Source: Cephalopachus bancanus (Eukaryota > Chordata > Mammalia > Primates > Tarsiidae). From it: a stretch of 64,000 nt of DNA. Below, piece by piece: positions 1-11,303 of this stretch. Every line of letters starts with the position of its first letter. Position 1 is the stretch's first letter. The position numbers were made by a program, and so were the translations under genes. The notes under the pieces are model-generated. The model was given only the letters and a program-made list of their open reading frames with translations. It did no database searches and was not told the origin of the DNA. The stretch covers positions 1,488,001 through 1,552,000 of the forward strand of contig JAPVLO010000275.1 of assembly GCA_027257055.1 (NCBI GenBank), given 5' to 3'.

Positions 1-1190
1 TTACAAATATGTAAAAGTTCGTCACTAGTAAGGAATGACTGAGAACAAAGACAAACTGTTGCTATATTTTCATGGTTTTTGACAACAGGGACCCAGGCAG
101 ACCCAGCCTTCGGGCCCTGCCTGGGACCCTGAAGGAGGTCCAACCCAGGAGAAGCAGTTTCCTTGTCCAGCCTGCCTGTGGTCCTGTGAGCTGCTCCTGA
201 ACAAAGGAGCAGCACTTGTGAATGGCACCAGCCACGCCCATGCTCGGTCCTCCCCATCTCCATCTCCCGGCCCCAGTCCTGGGGAGAATCACCCCAAATC
301 CGAGAGCAAACGCTGCCCAGCACAAGGAGAAGGAGCTGGTCTGGGCTCATTCGCTCCTCCTCCCCTGGTGTCATTGATGCCTGCTCGCTGAGTGAGGGCT
401 CAGGGGGCCTCTGTCCAGCCAGACCTGAGTGACAAGGACAACCCTGATGCCTGCATTCAGTGCAGATGACAGGGAGGCAGTTCCCTGGTGAAGAGAAGGC
501 CTGCAGGGAGGGCCTCCTGGAGGAAGTGTGCAGGCTTTCAGCATCAGGTCCACCCTCCTGCTCCTCCTCGAGGCAGCCTTGCACCTCATTCTTTCCCCTG
601 CCTCCCCCGGAACCTCCACCTCCCCACCTCCACCCTGCATCAGAGACTGGGCTGGTTCACTTCCCTGGACCTGCCTGTCTGTCTTGGAAGCATTCCTGGA
701 ACCCTTTTCACAGAACTCAGTGACCCCAGGAAGCTTCCTTAGAGTTTCCAGAGAAAGGGCTTTGAGGCACTGTTCCTTTGTGCCGAGTTGCTTTCTCTCT
801 GGTGTGGCTTCTTTGATGCTGTCTTGGAGAAGCTCTTGTCAAAGCCACACCCGGCAGAAAGCCCAGCCCTGGAGTTTCAGCGTGGCCTGCAGCTGCACTC
901 CCCACTGTGCCGGCCTCTGCAGGCGGGGAGGGGAGGCTGGCCGGCCCTGCTTCCATCGCTCACAGCCTGCACGGTGCGGAGGGCTCCCGGAGCGCTCTGA
1001 CTGCCCACCCCACCGGACCAGATCTCTGGGGGCCAGGTGCTCATTCCAGCCCATTTGCCTTCTTGACTTTAATGGCGGCATGCAATCCTTTATTCCCTTG
1101 TGTGATTAACAGCAATTGCTGTGCTGTCTCTGTCTCTCTGTCTCTCTCTGTCTCTTTCTCTCTCCCCCGCCACTTAGAGGGGCTGTACCT
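1..1190. other. Unassigned, relatively GC-rich sequence
   Basis: I see no recognisable exon, RNA gene or repeat here. Open frames occur (one of 193 codons at 528-1109 on the plus strand), but they overlap other open frames on both strands and show no domain, so I read them as chance frames in GC-rich DNA. A TCTC-rich simple repeat lies at about 1125-1165. CpG is slightly raised around 930-1020 but not enough to call an island. Confidence 0.5.
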
Positions 1191-1275
1191 ACTATGACCT
1201 CCGCCCCATGCATCCCAGCTCATGGCATAGTGCCAGCTATGAGTAGGTCCTCAGTAAAGGTTTGCTGGCTGATTG
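1190..1275 (+). repeat. MIR-like SINE tail (ancient)
   Basis: The stretch resembles the diverged 3' end of MIR: a 'gcatagtgccagctatgagtagg' type segment followed by 'tcagtaaaggtttgctgg', matching the familiar MIR ending with a short-interval CTCAATAAATGTTTG motif. It is short and diverged, so the family call rests on general similarity only. Confidence 0.45.
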
Positions 1276-2218
1276 GACGGACAAAGAAAAATATTTCAGA
1301 AGCACTTCATGGCCTTCCTACACCCAAAGCGTTGTCTTATCAGCCTTGGCCGGTGCCTTGAATTTTTCCCACCTGTTTAGATAAAAGTGTTGTCTCTAGC
1401 AAGGTCCTGTCATCACTTAGATGGGCTGATCCACAGGACATACTGGGGTTTCAGCAAAGATTGGCAGACAGGGGAGGAGATGCGGAAGGGGCTAGGACAG
1501 GTGAGGGGTCCAGACCCAGACGCAGAGCTGCACCTCATGGTGTCACCTAACCCCAAGCTGGTGAGCCCCTTCCTGGGCAGAAAGTGTCCAGGAGGGGGGA
1601 TCTGACTCCAGACTGGGAACCCACGAGGTTTGCAGACAGCAGGAATGCTCAGGCCCAGGCCCTCATTTACTTTGGCGTGAAGGCCATCACCACCTTCCCG
1701 TCATAGCTACAACTTGGAAGTTGGCCCTCCCAGGCACGCTAGGCTGAAGTTGTCCTTACAGATGGGGCGGTAGCAAGAAGGAAGACATGAGAAGTACTGA
1801 ACTCACCTTGCAGGCAGGGGTCTTCAAGTCACAGAAGTATATTGTCAGCAGAGCAGAGGGCTCACTGCCTCTGGCAAGGGACACTCAGTGGAGCCTGGGG
1901 TTCTCTGAATGGTCTGAAGCTGGTTTCAGTGACCGGGGCCCTGCCCTTCTGATTGGATGCGCTGGCATGTGGTCCTGGAGGTGTAAATTCCATGGGTGCC
2001 ATAGGCCACTCAGGATCACATTTCCAAGTAGGATGTGCTGCTATTCCATCCCATATATAACCACAGATTTGTAGTATGCCTGAGAATACTTTGTGCATTT
2101 AATAGATGCCTTGGTCAGCAAATTATACAGATACATGCTCACTGCTACTCAGCTCAGGAGAGCCCAGGTCAGGCCATAGTTCATCAATTTCAAGATGAAA
2201 TGTTTTACATTTTAACAT
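1276..2218. other. Unassigned sequence
   Basis: No feature can be supported in this interval on either strand. Short open frames exist but none shows a domain or homology I recognise. Confidence 0.5.
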
Positions 2219-2544
2219 TGGTTGTGGGTTAAATTGTATCCCCCCAAAAGATGCCAAAGTCCTAACCCCCAGTACCTATGAGTATGAGGATAACTGAGTG
2301 AAGCTGAGGTCATTGGGTGGGTCCTAACCCAATACAGCTGGTGTCCTTGCGGGAAGGAGAAAGTTGAGCACAGACACACACAAAGAGAAACCGAAGTGAA
2401 GACACACAGAACTAGAGAGGCCTGGAGCCAACTCTTCCTCACAGCCTCAGAAGGAACTAACCCTGCCAACACCTGCGTCTGGACTTCCAGCCTCCAGGAT
2501 AGTGAGACAATAAACTTCTGCTGTCTAAGCGCCCCAGCTTGCAG
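2219..2544 (+). mobile_element. MLT1-type MaLR LTR
   Basis: This is an old solo LTR of the mammalian apparent LTR retrotransposons (ERVL-MaLR), in sense orientation. It starts with TGGTTGTGGGTTAAATTGTA, followed by a run of C and 'cctaacccccagtacct', and ends with 'cagcctccaggatagtgaga' and an AATAAA-type signal (caataaacttctg, about 2507-2519). This order is that of MLT1 LTRs. It is strongly diverged from family members as I remember them, and no flanking duplication could be identified. Confidence 0.8.
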
Positions 2545-3912
2545 CACCTTTCCACAGCAGCTCCAGGAAATCGATGCGAATTTCCAATTCTCTGGAACTG
2601 GGAGGCACCAGCGTGGCACGTCACAGCTGATGCCAGTGCTGCCTGTTCAGCCACAGGCTCCCTCTGCTGGCCCTCCTTCCGGGCCCGTGCCTCTACTCTC
2701 CCTGAATAATTACCCTCGCGTCCCCAGAGCGGCTTTGCCCTCACAAGCAGAGAGCTGGAACGGCCTGGGAGCATACACCTCCTTTGCCCCCAGTCTTGGA
2801 ATGGGTGCAGGAGGGGTCACTGACCCTCTTGAGCTTCCTGTGGGACCGTGCTGAGGCTGGGGATTCTCCCGGAATGGTGCCCTTCCTCGGCATCTTCCAC
2901 TGCCTGTCTTGCCTAGGGAGTCTTCGTCCAGGAATCTTTATCCCCGGATCTGCTTCTAGGGCCACCTGAGAACATGGTACAGCAGTGGCCCAGAAGCCTA
3001 CATGAGGCTGGGACTCTGGAAACAAATGACCAGAGAAGACCCAGCCCCAAGACTCCCAACCTTCTCCCTCGACTGCAGGACAGCAGCATCTAAGGTTCTG
3101 AATCCTCCCTTGCAGTGAATTCAGCTGGAAGCCAGCTGGAGAGGACACCCTGGATGGTGCTATATTTCTGATGATGGGCAGTAGGAAGAAAGTGAGAGAA
3201 AGGACAGGCTCAGGCTGGTCAGTGACCAATCGAAGGCACATGACAACATCCAAACACACCTTCGTGTCCTGCAGCCCAAGGAAATACTCTGGCACAGGTC
3301 ATGTTAGGAGAAGCAGGACTTCAGAGATGGCTAGCTCACAGCCTTAGTAATCTCTGTGCAGGGTCAGGGCTCTGAGAGGGGAGAAGTGGGGCCTACCTCA
3401 GGGGTCTCAGGGAGACAGAGGAGACAGGAAGTCCTCCTGTGGGGCCGAGCTTCAGGCAAAGCACCTGGTCACCTTCTCTGAATGGAGAGAGAAGTGGTCC
3501 AAGTTAGACATTTTTATGGACAGTAGCAAATGGCTTGGCTGTTTGGTCAAGGCCTAAGGAGCAAGACCGGACGCTTTCCAGCAAGGTGGCCATGTGTGGA
3601 CAGACCTGCAGGAGTGAGCACCATGTGGGAGCATCTTGGGATTGCACATTAGTGCCCTCCAGAGAGGAAGCACGCAACCCCCAGGTGGCAGGAGGACTCA
3701 TCTGGTGGATGGAACAAGGTCTATCCTCACGCAGCCCAAGGTCTGCACCATGAAGAGTCGCCAGGTTGGCAGGGATACACATGTCCCCACAGCGTGCACT
3801 TCCTCTCCCCACAGCTGGTGTAGCTGCTGCCACTGCCGTACGTCCCACCTGTCGGCCACAGGGACCATGCTGCGCCTTGGCAGTCGCCACCCCTCAAAGA
3901 CACCAACCAACA
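2545..3912. other. Unassigned sequence
   Basis: Nothing is recognisable here. A 184-codon minus-strand open frame (2741-3295) and a 128-codon one (3504-3890) have no domain and overlap open frames on the other strand, so I do not call them genes. Confidence 0.5.
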
Positions 3913-4216
3913 TGTCTTAGTCCATTCGGGCTCCTATGACAAAATACCATGAGCTGGGTGGCTTATAAACAACAAAAATTAACTTCTCATAGTTCTGGAG
4001 GCTGGAAGTCCAACATCACATGGGCCGATTCAGTGTCTGGTGAGGGCCTGTTTCCTGATTCAGTGTGTCTTCTCACTGCATCCTCACGTGGTGAAGGACA
4101 AGGCAGCTTTTCGAGGTACCTTTGTAAGGCACTACTTCCATTCATAAGGACTCTGTCCTCATGCCGTAATCATCTCCTGAAGTCCTCAAGTCCTAATGTC
4201 ATCACATTGGTGATTA
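3913..4216 (-). mobile_element. MLT1-type LTR, first part (split by mariner)
   Basis: Antisense MLT1-type LTR beginning TGTCTTAGTCCATTCGGGCT, followed by 'gagctgggtggcttataaac' and 'agttctggaggctgg'. This is the reverse complement of the usual MLT1 3' end. The LTR stops abruptly at a TA dinucleotide (4215-4216), where a mariner has inserted, and resumes at 5318. The whole LTR therefore spans 3913-4216 plus 5318-5368, with TG and CA at its outer edges. Confidence 0.85.
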
Positions 4217-4332
4217 CAAGTTCTGACAATTAAGTTCACAAACTCATGCTAGAAACCATGGACCACACCTCACTGCTGAATATCAATATCGTCATCTTTG
4301 GAGTACTTCCCTTGGGAAGCTATGCACTGATG

Positions 4333-4521
4333 TCAGCACCTAGTCCATCCGTCCAAGCAATTTTGGAACTCTTTTTCTGGAATGGTCATCAGAGCTGTCA
4401 TTATATTACCCTTGATGTCCTGAATGACATCAAAATATCTTCCTTTCAATATTTCCTTTACCTTCAAGTAACAAAAAAAGTCATTGGGGGCCAGATCAGG
4501 TGAATAAGAAGGGCATTCCAA
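4333..4521 (-). pseudogene. Mariner transposase remnant, C-terminal part
   Basis: Open for 62 codons on the minus strand. It contains CPSYSPDLAPNDFF, then LKEILKGRYFD-like and EFQNCLDGW-like segments, which is the order expected for the C-terminal third of mariner transposases, where the last catalytic aspartate lies in the YSPDLAPxD motif. Upstream (higher coordinates) the frame is closed and the central catalytic part is deleted. It is a relic. Confidence 0.8.
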
Positions 4522-4990
4522 TACAGTTAGTTGTTTCCTGGCTCAAAATTCCCTCACAGACAGTGCTGTGCGAGCTGGTGCATTGTCATGATGCAAGAGC
4601 TCCTTCAGGACTATTTTTGCACACACCTTTCTCATGCCAAGTTTTTCAGTTAAGATTTTCCTGTTCACCTGTCAATGTTTATTTGGTCTGCTGTACTTCT
4701 CAGTCAATGATTTTGATGCACCATTTGATGAATTTTTTCAATGTTTTTGTCAGTCCTGTTCATTTCTGGTCATCCTGACCTCTCTTCATCAGTGACACTT
4801 TCTCTTCCCTCAGAAAAACGTTTATTCAATTTATACACTGTCGTTTTCTTCATGGCATCACCATGAACTTGGACTAACGTCTCTGATTTCATTCCCACTC
4901 TTGCCAAGTTTAACAAGAGATTTAATGTTTGTTCATTGCTCTAATTCAAACTCCGTAGTGATATTCAGCAGTGAGATATGTGGCATTTTT

Positions 4991-5271
4991 TTTTTTTTGA
5001 GTTGGAGTCTTACTCTGTCACCCAGACTGGAGTGCAGTGGCCACTCCCGGCCATTGCAGCCTTGACCTGCTGGGCTCCAGCGATCCTTCCACCTCAGCCT
5101 TCCAAGTAGCCGGAATTACAGGCATGCACTACCACGCCTGGCTGATTTTTTGATTTATTGTAGAGATGAGGTCTCGCTGCCCAGGCAGGTCTCGAACCCA
5201 CGGGCTCAGGCAATCCACTCACCTCAGTCTCCCAAAGGCGTGGGATTACAGGCTGAGCCACTGAGCCCAGC
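4991..5271 (-). mobile_element. Young-type Alu, 5-bp-deletion variant, inside mariner
   Basis: Dimeric 7SL-derived SINE in antisense, with its poly-A as a T run on the left. The direct repeat GGCATTTTT flanks it (4982-4990 and 5272-5280), with the left copy running into the tail. On the sense strand the left arm reads GGGCAGCGAGACC where the fullest copies in this window read GGGCAACTTGGCGAGACC, a 5-bp deletion. The insertion postdates the mariner. Confidence 0.9.
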
Positions 5272-5317
5272 GGCATTTTTTCTAGGATGAGTCCATAAGC
5301 TTAATTGTCAGACTGTG

Positions 5318-5368
5318 TAGGTTTCAACATATGAATTTCCTGAGGACACAAACATTTAGATCTCAGCA
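5318..5368 (-). mobile_element. MLT1-type LTR, second part
   Basis: Continuation of the LTR interrupted at 4216. It reads 'taggtttcaacatatgaat' followed by 'gaggacacaaacatttag', the expected 5' end of MLT1 in antisense, and ends in CA. Confidence 0.8.
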
Positions 5369-5650
5369 CTCAGTGGCAAATCAATTATATCAGAAGCCTT
5401 CTGCCTGGAAAATTACAACAGTTCATCATGACTGGGGTTGTCATATATTCCAGGAATAGGTTAGCACCTTCTGCTGGGGCCACTATTAAAGATTTACCAA
5501 CACAGAATCCTACAATGTTACCTCGGACCAAGGGACATTCTTTATGGCAAAGGAGGTGTAGCAATGGGCATGTGACCATAAGCTTCCATCAGATCCTATA
5601 CCAACCAGAAGCTTTTGGCCTGAGGGAGCATGGGTATAGCCTTCTGACAT
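5369..5650. other. Unassigned sequence
   Basis: No repeat or gene is recognised here. Two short overlapping open frames on opposite strands have no supporting features. Confidence 0.4.
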
Positions 5651-5850
5651 GACACAACATGTCTATCTGTGTCTAGATGTCCCCTTTTAATAAGGAGATC
5701 AGTCATTTCATTAGAGCCCACCTTAACCTCATTTGAAGTTGATCGCCTCTGTAAGTACCCTATCTCCAAATAAGGTCACATTCTGAGATACTGGGAGTTA
5801 GGATTCAACATTAAAAATTGGGAGAGCGGGACGCAATTCAGCCTGTAACA
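5651..5850 (-). mobile_element. MaLR-type LTR fragment
   Basis: Antisense old LTR fragment. The string 'ccaaataaggtcacattctg' followed by 'tgggagttaggattcaacat' and an ending in 'cagcctgtaaca' matches the 5' half of MLT1/MST-type LTRs in reverse. The other half is not evident. Confidence 0.7.
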
Positions 5851-6211
5851 TGCAGGAAGATGTACAGAATATATGGCGTCAAGGACCACTGCAATGGGGG
5901 TCTTAAGCTCATCCCACCAAGTCCCTTGGCAAGATTTTCCGCAGAGACAATGACTGTTTGTATGTAATGAAATAATAACAGTCATAGGTTAATGCTGGCA
6001 TCTTCCCCCACTTAATCCTTGAGCATTTATGCCCAAAAGTCATTGAACTTCTGAGGTAATTGGGGGAAATAACGGAGCTATTCCTCGAAAAGGGCTGTCA
6101 GGACTTGTACCCAAAGTGTCATTTCCTGGAGTGTGGCAGGTGGAGGAAGACATGGCCTCTGGAGAGCAGTTGAAGCAAGGCTTCCCTGGAGCCAGATACA
6201 CTCTAGGTGAG

Positions 6212-6430
6212 TGTATCGGTGTTCTGTTGCTGCTGTGACAAATTACCACAAACTTCGCGGCTAAAAACATGAAGGTACCATTTGACAGTTCTGTAGGTTA
6301 AAAGTCTGACAGAGGTCTCACTGGACTAAAACCAAGGTATCAGCAGAGCCATATTCCTTCTGGAGGCTCTAGGGGAGACTCTGTTTCCTTGGCTTTTCCT
6401 GCTTCTAGAATCTGCTCACATTCATCCGAA
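6212..6430 (-). mobile_element. MaLR-type LTR fragment
   Basis: Begins TGTATCGGTGTTCTGTTGCT and continues 'gtgacaaattaccacaaact' and 'gacagttctgtaggttaaaa', the typical 3' end of MLT1-type LTRs in antisense. It fades out after about 6430, so the 5' part is missing. Between 5851 and 6211 I see nothing recognisable. Confidence 0.7.
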
Positions 6431-6529
6431 CAGATTCAGATGGAGTTGAGGATCTTGAACCTTGAGTCTATCTGAACTTGAAATTTTTTCTCTGCCAGTG
6501 GAAACTGCCTGCTCTCCCATGTCTGAGAA

Positions 6530-7345
6530 GACTAGCTTTTTATTTATTTTTTGTGTTTTTAGATTCAAAGGGTATGTGTGCAGATTTGTTACACGGGTGT
6601 ACTGTGTGATGGTGAGGTTTACGTGTCACCCGTGGCCATGGTTCCCTGGGTAGTTTTTCAACCCCTCCCCCTACTTCCTCCCTGCTTTAGGAATCCCCAG
6701 TGTCTGTTGCTCCCATCCTTGTGTCCATGTGTATTCAGCGTCTAGCTCCTGTTTATTAGGGAGAACATGTGGTTTTCAGTTTTCTGTTACTGTGATAGTT
6801 CGCTCAGGATGATGATCTCCAGCTGCATCCATATAGCTGCAAAGGACATGATTTTGTTCTTTTTTTTTTTTTTTAAGTTGGAGTCTCTGTCACCCAGACT
6901 GGAGTGCAGTGGCCGCTCCCGCCCACCGCAGCCTCGACCTGCTGGGCTCCAGCGATCCTTCGCCTCAGCCTTCCAAGTAGCTGGAACTACAGGCGTGCAC
7001 TACCACGCCCAGCTAATTTTTTGATTTTTATTGTAGAGATGAGGTCTCGCCAAGTTGCCCAGGTGGGTCTCGAACCCGCGGGCTCAGGCAATCCACTCAC
7101 CTCAGCCTCCCAAAGCACGGGGTTGAAGGCTGAGCCACCAAGCCCGGCCTTGTTCTTTTTTGTGGCTACATAGTAGTCCGTGCTGTATATGTACCACATT
7201 TTCTTTATCCAGTCCACTGTTGATGGGCACCTAAGTTAGTTCCATGTTTTTGTTATTGTGAATAGTGCTGTGTTAAACTTGTGAGTGATTTGTCAGTGCA
7301 GGTGTCTTTTTAGTAGAGTGATTTATGGCACTAGCCTCTTACTTA
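6530..7345 (-). mobile_element. L1 3' end, 5'-truncated, split by an Alu
   Basis: Minus-strand LINE-1 fragment covering the 3'UTR and the very end of ORF2. Recognisable parts are the 'ttacacgggtgtactgtgtg' segment of the 3'UTR, 'gagaacatgtggttttcagt', 'ttccatgtttttgttattgt' and 'gaatagtgctg'. It carries an Alu at 6865-7149. The copy is truncated near 7345, well short of a full ORF2. Confidence 0.85.
6865..7149 (-). mobile_element. Young-type Alu (ACTT-containing) inside L1
   Basis: Antisense Alu. The target duplication TTGTTCTTTTT is seen at 6854-6864 and 7150-7160. The left arm keeps the sequence corresponding to GGGCAACTTGGCGAGACC, so this copy belongs to the undeleted group. The right arm is complete. 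Confidence 0.9.
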
Positions 7346-7349
7346 AATA

Positions 7350-8320
7350 CCCTGTGGTTGCTGTCCTCTGTGGCCCAGGTCTGATGGTGGGCAATGGCAC
7401 TATTGAGATAGTCCCCTTGGTTTTGTTGGTAATGGTGGGATTCCACAATGACAGAAACCGGTAGCAGTGTTTAACCACTGGAAATGGTGGGTATGCTTGT
7501 TGTAATAGGCCATCAGACAGTGGTAACTAAAAGCTTTGACCTACATGGCCTTTGGCAATGGCTAGTGGGCCTCAAGGAACGAAGTGAATAGCAGCCAAAC
7601 TTCCAGGCTGAAACCAGCTTGCAGATCCAGGAGAGGCTGAATGTCCCAAGGAAGGACCCTGTGACCTTGCCACAAATAGATGCTGGACATCTTCCTCCAA
7701 TTCCTGCCCATGGGGACCTTTGGCCATGTAATAGGGTCATATGTGCACTGGAAAAAGGAAATGCCAAGATTTTGGGGGGATTCCTGGACATTGACCCTAA
7801 AATGACATCAAATCTTAGAAAATTTTTAGGAAATTCTTAGGAAAGAAGAATACCACTGTGCTCTATTAGTCAAAGTGAGGGCTTATGGTGGTCAGGTGAT
7901 AAATGGAGTTGTGCCTCAAATCTGACTCCCAGCGGGCCCAGCAGGTCTGTAGACCTATTCTATGATTATGCCCCCGTTCAGGAGTATATCATTGGAATAG
8001 ACATGTGTGGTTCCTCAGGGTCCCCATATTGGTTGCCCTGACCCTTGAGATGAGGGCCACTATAATAGGAAGGGCTAAGGAACTGGCCTTCCCTTCTGGG
8101 ATAGCAAACCAGAAGCTTCAGAGACCGTTGTCACCATGAAAGCCTGGAATAGCACAGGGTGGGATGCCTGTTGTAGCCCCGTTTGAGTTGCCTCTTTGTC
8201 CTGTGGGGATGGCATATGAATCTTGGAAAATGACAATGGAGTGTCATAACTTGATCTGGTAGTGATGCCAATGGCAGCTTCTGTTTCAGATGTGGTTTAG
8301 AAATATCCCGGGTGTATGTC
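7350..8320 (+). mobile_element. ERVL-type endogenous retrovirus internal fragment (protease to early RT)
   Basis: Old, non-functional retroviral internal sequence in sense orientation. A degenerate protease active-site region reads FLDIDP near 7780-7797. Downstream, AYGGQVINGV (7881-7910) and IIGIDM (7988-8005) lie in different frames, so at least one frameshift separates them. The region around 8220-8290 resembles the start of reverse transcriptase. Their order fits an ERVL-class pol. Stops and frameshifts are frequent and no LTR was found directly next to it. The family call is from general recognition only. Confidence 0.6.
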
Positions 8321-9030
8321 CAAATGGGAGCAGCACAGCGTGGTCCCTGGCACCAGGTATGCTTTGTGGTAATGAGCTGTTTCTTTTCCACACTTCCTCA
8401 TATGAAAAAGAAATGGTTAATATTTTAGGTTCCAAGTAAGAATGTGACTGAGCTGACATGATTATGCAGTAATATGGTGGCTGATGAGACTTCTTCATCC
8501 AGACAAAAGGCCAGAGGGTAACATGGTGGGCTGCAGAAGAGGAAGTCTTGCTTGCCCTCCAGACCTACTCTCTACTCCCTTCCCCCTGCTCTGCATCTGG
8601 GAAACTAATTCCATGGACTGTATCTATGGGCCCCGTGGTCCTCTGGCTTCCACCTGGGCTTTCCCAAGGGGAGGCACTGGAAGAGTAGTGGAGGGAGTGA
8701 TGCTGGTAGATTTTCCTGCAGCTCTCTTCCCTCCCTAGTGTTGTGAATTGGCCATGTTCACTTCCCAAAGACTGCAGCTCCTGCACACAGTCCTCTCCCA
8801 CAACTGCAGGCCTCACAGGTTTCAGTAATTGCTTCTTCAACTTTCTCCTCTAGGCCTGGGGGTGCTAATGGCTCACTGGTGTTGCTAGCCCCAGAGTGCT
8901 GCACTGTTAATTTCACTTAACTCTGCCCCACCTTTGTAAATAAGCTTTTTGCTGAACTCTCCTCATTTATCCCATCTGAAGGTACCATCTCTTCCCTACT
9001 GGAACCATGACTGATTCAAGGAAGAGATTT
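8321..9030. other. Unassigned, probably old repeat sequence
   Basis: The segment at 8840-9010 ('taggcctgggggtgctaatg', then 'ttgctgaactctcctcattt') has the feel of an old interspersed repeat end, but I cannot name the family. No gene is seen. Confidence 0.35.
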
Positions 9031-9440
9031 AATTCATTCACCTAATGTGTGCTTGAGTAGTTCCCATGTAATTCATGCTGGGCACAGCGGATACCACTGA
9101 AGCAAAATCCATGCTCACTGCCCTCTTGGAGCTTTCTGAGAGAGATGGGTATCAATCCAACAATCTTCCAAACAAAGGAAAATTAAAAATGAGGTAAACA
9201 CAAGGAAGGGTGGGTATGCAATGCTATGAAAGCTCATAATGGAGAGTGGGTTGTTCTTCCCTTACATTTGAGTTGGCATTCCAGGCAGTGGAATAGCACA
9301 TGCAAAGGGCTTGAGCTGTCAGGAGTATAGCACTTTTGAAGAATTTAAGAAAGGCTTGTGTAGAGGAAGCTGGACAGGTAGGTGGCAAGACAGGCCTTGT
9401 CAAAGATGCTATCCTAGTGAAGAACAAGTAAAGCCATTGG
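9031..9440. repeat. Ancient interspersed repeat, family not assigned
   Basis: Contains phrases seen in old mammalian repeats: a body like 'ctcactgccctcttggagct' and 'gcattccaggcagtggaata' followed by 'gcacatgcaaagggcttgag'. L2-like is possible. The sequence is too diverged for a firm name. Confidence 0.4.
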
Positions 9441-9444
9441 AGCA

Positions 9445-9992
9445 TGTAGTAGGTGGCCTCTGAGATGGCCTCATGATCCCTGCCTCCTGAGATTTGTGCC
9501 CTTGTGTCATCCACCCCCCGCTTCGAGTATGGGCTGGACTCTCATACTCACTTCTAATAAACAGAATATGGTAGAAGTGATGGGATGTCAACTCTGAGAT
9601 TGGGTTACAAAAAAAGACTATGGCTTCCATTTCTCTTGTTGTTTCTCTCTCAGTTCACCAGCTGCCACTTTGTGAGGACACTCAGGTAGCCTGTGGGATG
9701 GCCCACATGGTGAGGAATCCTGGTCTGACAGCAACCATGTGAGTGAGTTTGGAAATGGATTTTATGAGACCTGCCAACACCACCTGCGTGAGCATGCAAG
9801 TAGATTCTCCAGCCCCAGTTGAGGCTTCAAGTAATGGCAGCCCTGGCTTATAAAGAGACCATAAGCCGGGGGCACCCAGCTAAGCCATGCCCAGATTCCT
9901 GATCCACAGAAATTGGAGATAATAAATGTTTATTCTTGTAAGCTGTCAAGTTTTGGAGTAATTTGTTATGCAGCTATAAATAACTAATAGAA
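9445..9992 (+). mobile_element. Old MaLR/ERVL-type LTR
   Basis: About 550 bp with LTR character: a GC-moderate body ('ccaccccccgcttcgagtat', 'tgtgaggacactcaggtagc'), then 'cttgtaagctgtcaagtttt', 'ttgttatgcagctataaata' and 'actaatag' at the 3' edge, a common ending for old MLT-type LTRs. An AATAAA signal (about 9919-9924) precedes a GT-rich stretch. No flanking duplication could be identified. Confidence 0.55.
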
Positions 9993-10015
9993 GGCATATT
10001 CCATAGTGGGATGGC

Positions 10016-11040
10016 ATATTTCATTCATTCAACAAATACTTGGGGCTACTATATGTCAGGCACACTATAGGTGTCAACAGGATGCATTTTATAAATTTGT
10101 ATGTGGTTATTTTTCGAGTGGGGAACACAGAAACATGGTTTAAAGTTCTAAAAGGGATATGGGGAAAGTCTCCTCCCCAAAAACACCCAATTCCCTTACC
10201 TTGACTTGATGTTATATTTCCAGTGTCCTCTTCCAGAAAGATTTTATACATGTACAAGAAAATATATATTGGTTCACATTACTATTATTTGGCTTGCTTT
10301 TTCCATATAATCATATATCTTATTATTATTTTAGAGACAGCATCTTGCTCTGTTGCCTAAGCTAGAATGCAGTGGCACAATCGTAGCTCACTATAACCTC
10401 AAATTCCTGGTTCAAACGGTCCTCCAGACTCAGGCTCTCAAGTAACTGGGACTGCAGGCACATGCCACCACACCTGGCTAATTATTTTTTATAGAGACAG
10501 GGTCTTACTCTGTCCCAGGCTGGTCTTGAACTCATGGGTTCAACCAATTTTCCTGCCTTAGCCTCCAAAAGAGCTGGAATTATGGGCATGAGCCACTGTG
10601 TCCAGCCCGTGTATTTTAAGAACATTCTATATTTGCACATGTAAGATTTATTCCTTGTTTTTCACAATATAGCATGTGTGTTTCCATGAATATAATCTTA
10701 TACATTTATCCCATCCCCTACTGACGAACATTTCGGTTATTTCCAGTCATTTGCTATTACAAACAATGGTGCATTAACAGTCATCACCATATAACATTTT
10801 GTCTTATAGGATATATTTCTAGAAATGGGCCCAAAAGTATGTGAATGTATAACTTTAATAAATATTGCCAAACTACCATGGCCGTGTGATGGTATAGAGG
10901 CGTCCTCATTTACAAGGCTATGAGCCACAGATAAGAGTGTCTGCTTCCCCTGACAATTGTCAACTGTGTTATCAAACATTTTCACTTGGCCAATCTGACC
11001 AGTAAGAACTGGCACCTCTGGGAAGCCTGGCATTGTCCTG
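10016..11040 (-). mobile_element. Old L1 (L1M-type) fragment
   Basis: Minus-strand remains of an old LINE-1 3' region, split by an AluJ-like element at 10321-10608. Phrases such as 'ttgctattacaaacaatggt' and 'ggatatatttctagaaatgg' followed by 'aatattgccaaactaccatg' match old L1 ORF2-end sequence in reverse. It is heavily diverged. Confidence 0.6.
10321..10608 (-). mobile_element. AluJ-like SINE (old)
   Basis: Antisense dimeric Alu with the classic layout: 'gagacagcatcttgctctgt', 'gcagtggcacaatcgtagct', 'gcctccaaaagagctggaat' and an ending 'gccactgtgtccagcc'. Divergence is high and it lacks the one-base A-box deletion of the young group. It is an older, primate-wide type and gives a time contrast with the young Alus in this window. 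Confidence 0.85.
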
Positions 11041-11253
11041 CACTTCTCATATGTGAGGGGGAACCCTTCTGAACTGTTTCAGAGCTGCTGGAATGACATG
11101 GGGGTGTTGCAAAAAGCAATCCATCCATCAATCACATTCTTGCTGCCATGTGTAGAATGGAGTGTGGGGACCAGAGCAGATGCAGTGAGCCCAGATGAAG
11201 GGGGGTTGGGGGAGACAGCACAGCAGAAGGACGAAATAAAAATGCCTTTGTGA

Positions 11254-11256
<3 letters not shown>
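11041..11256. other. Unassigned sequence
   Basis: Nothing recognised in this interval before the GT/GC/AC tract. Confidence 0.4.

Positions 11257-11303
<47 letters not shown>

Larger units (their letters stand above)
4217..5317 (-). mobile_element. Internally deleted mariner DNA transposon, carrying an Alu
   Basis: Tc1/mariner element flanked by a TA duplication (4215-4216 and 5318-5319) inside an MLT1 LTR. The terminal inverted repeats are visible: CAAGTTCTGACAATTAAG at the left edge, and the reverse complement CACAGTCTGACAATTAAG at the right. A decayed transposase lies on the minus strand. Its C-terminal part (4333-4521) has the YSPDLAP motif typical of mariner transposases, and traces of the N-terminal helix-turn-helix region lie near 4640-4960. 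Without the Alu the element is about 0.8 kb against roughly 1.3 kb for a full mariner. The missing part is the centre, including most of the catalytic region. It cannot make a working transposase. Confidence 0.9.

Noticed and set aside
930..1020. Possible CpG island
   Set aside because: CpG content is raised only over some 90 bp, too short, with no transcript-like sequence nearby.
528..1109. 193-codon plus-strand open frame
   Set aside because: It overlaps open frames in other phases and strands, has a biased composition from GC-rich DNA, and shows no domain or signal I recognise.
2741..3295. 184-codon minus-strand open frame
   Set aside because: No domain is visible, and overlapping frames are open on both strands, so chance openness is more likely than a gene.
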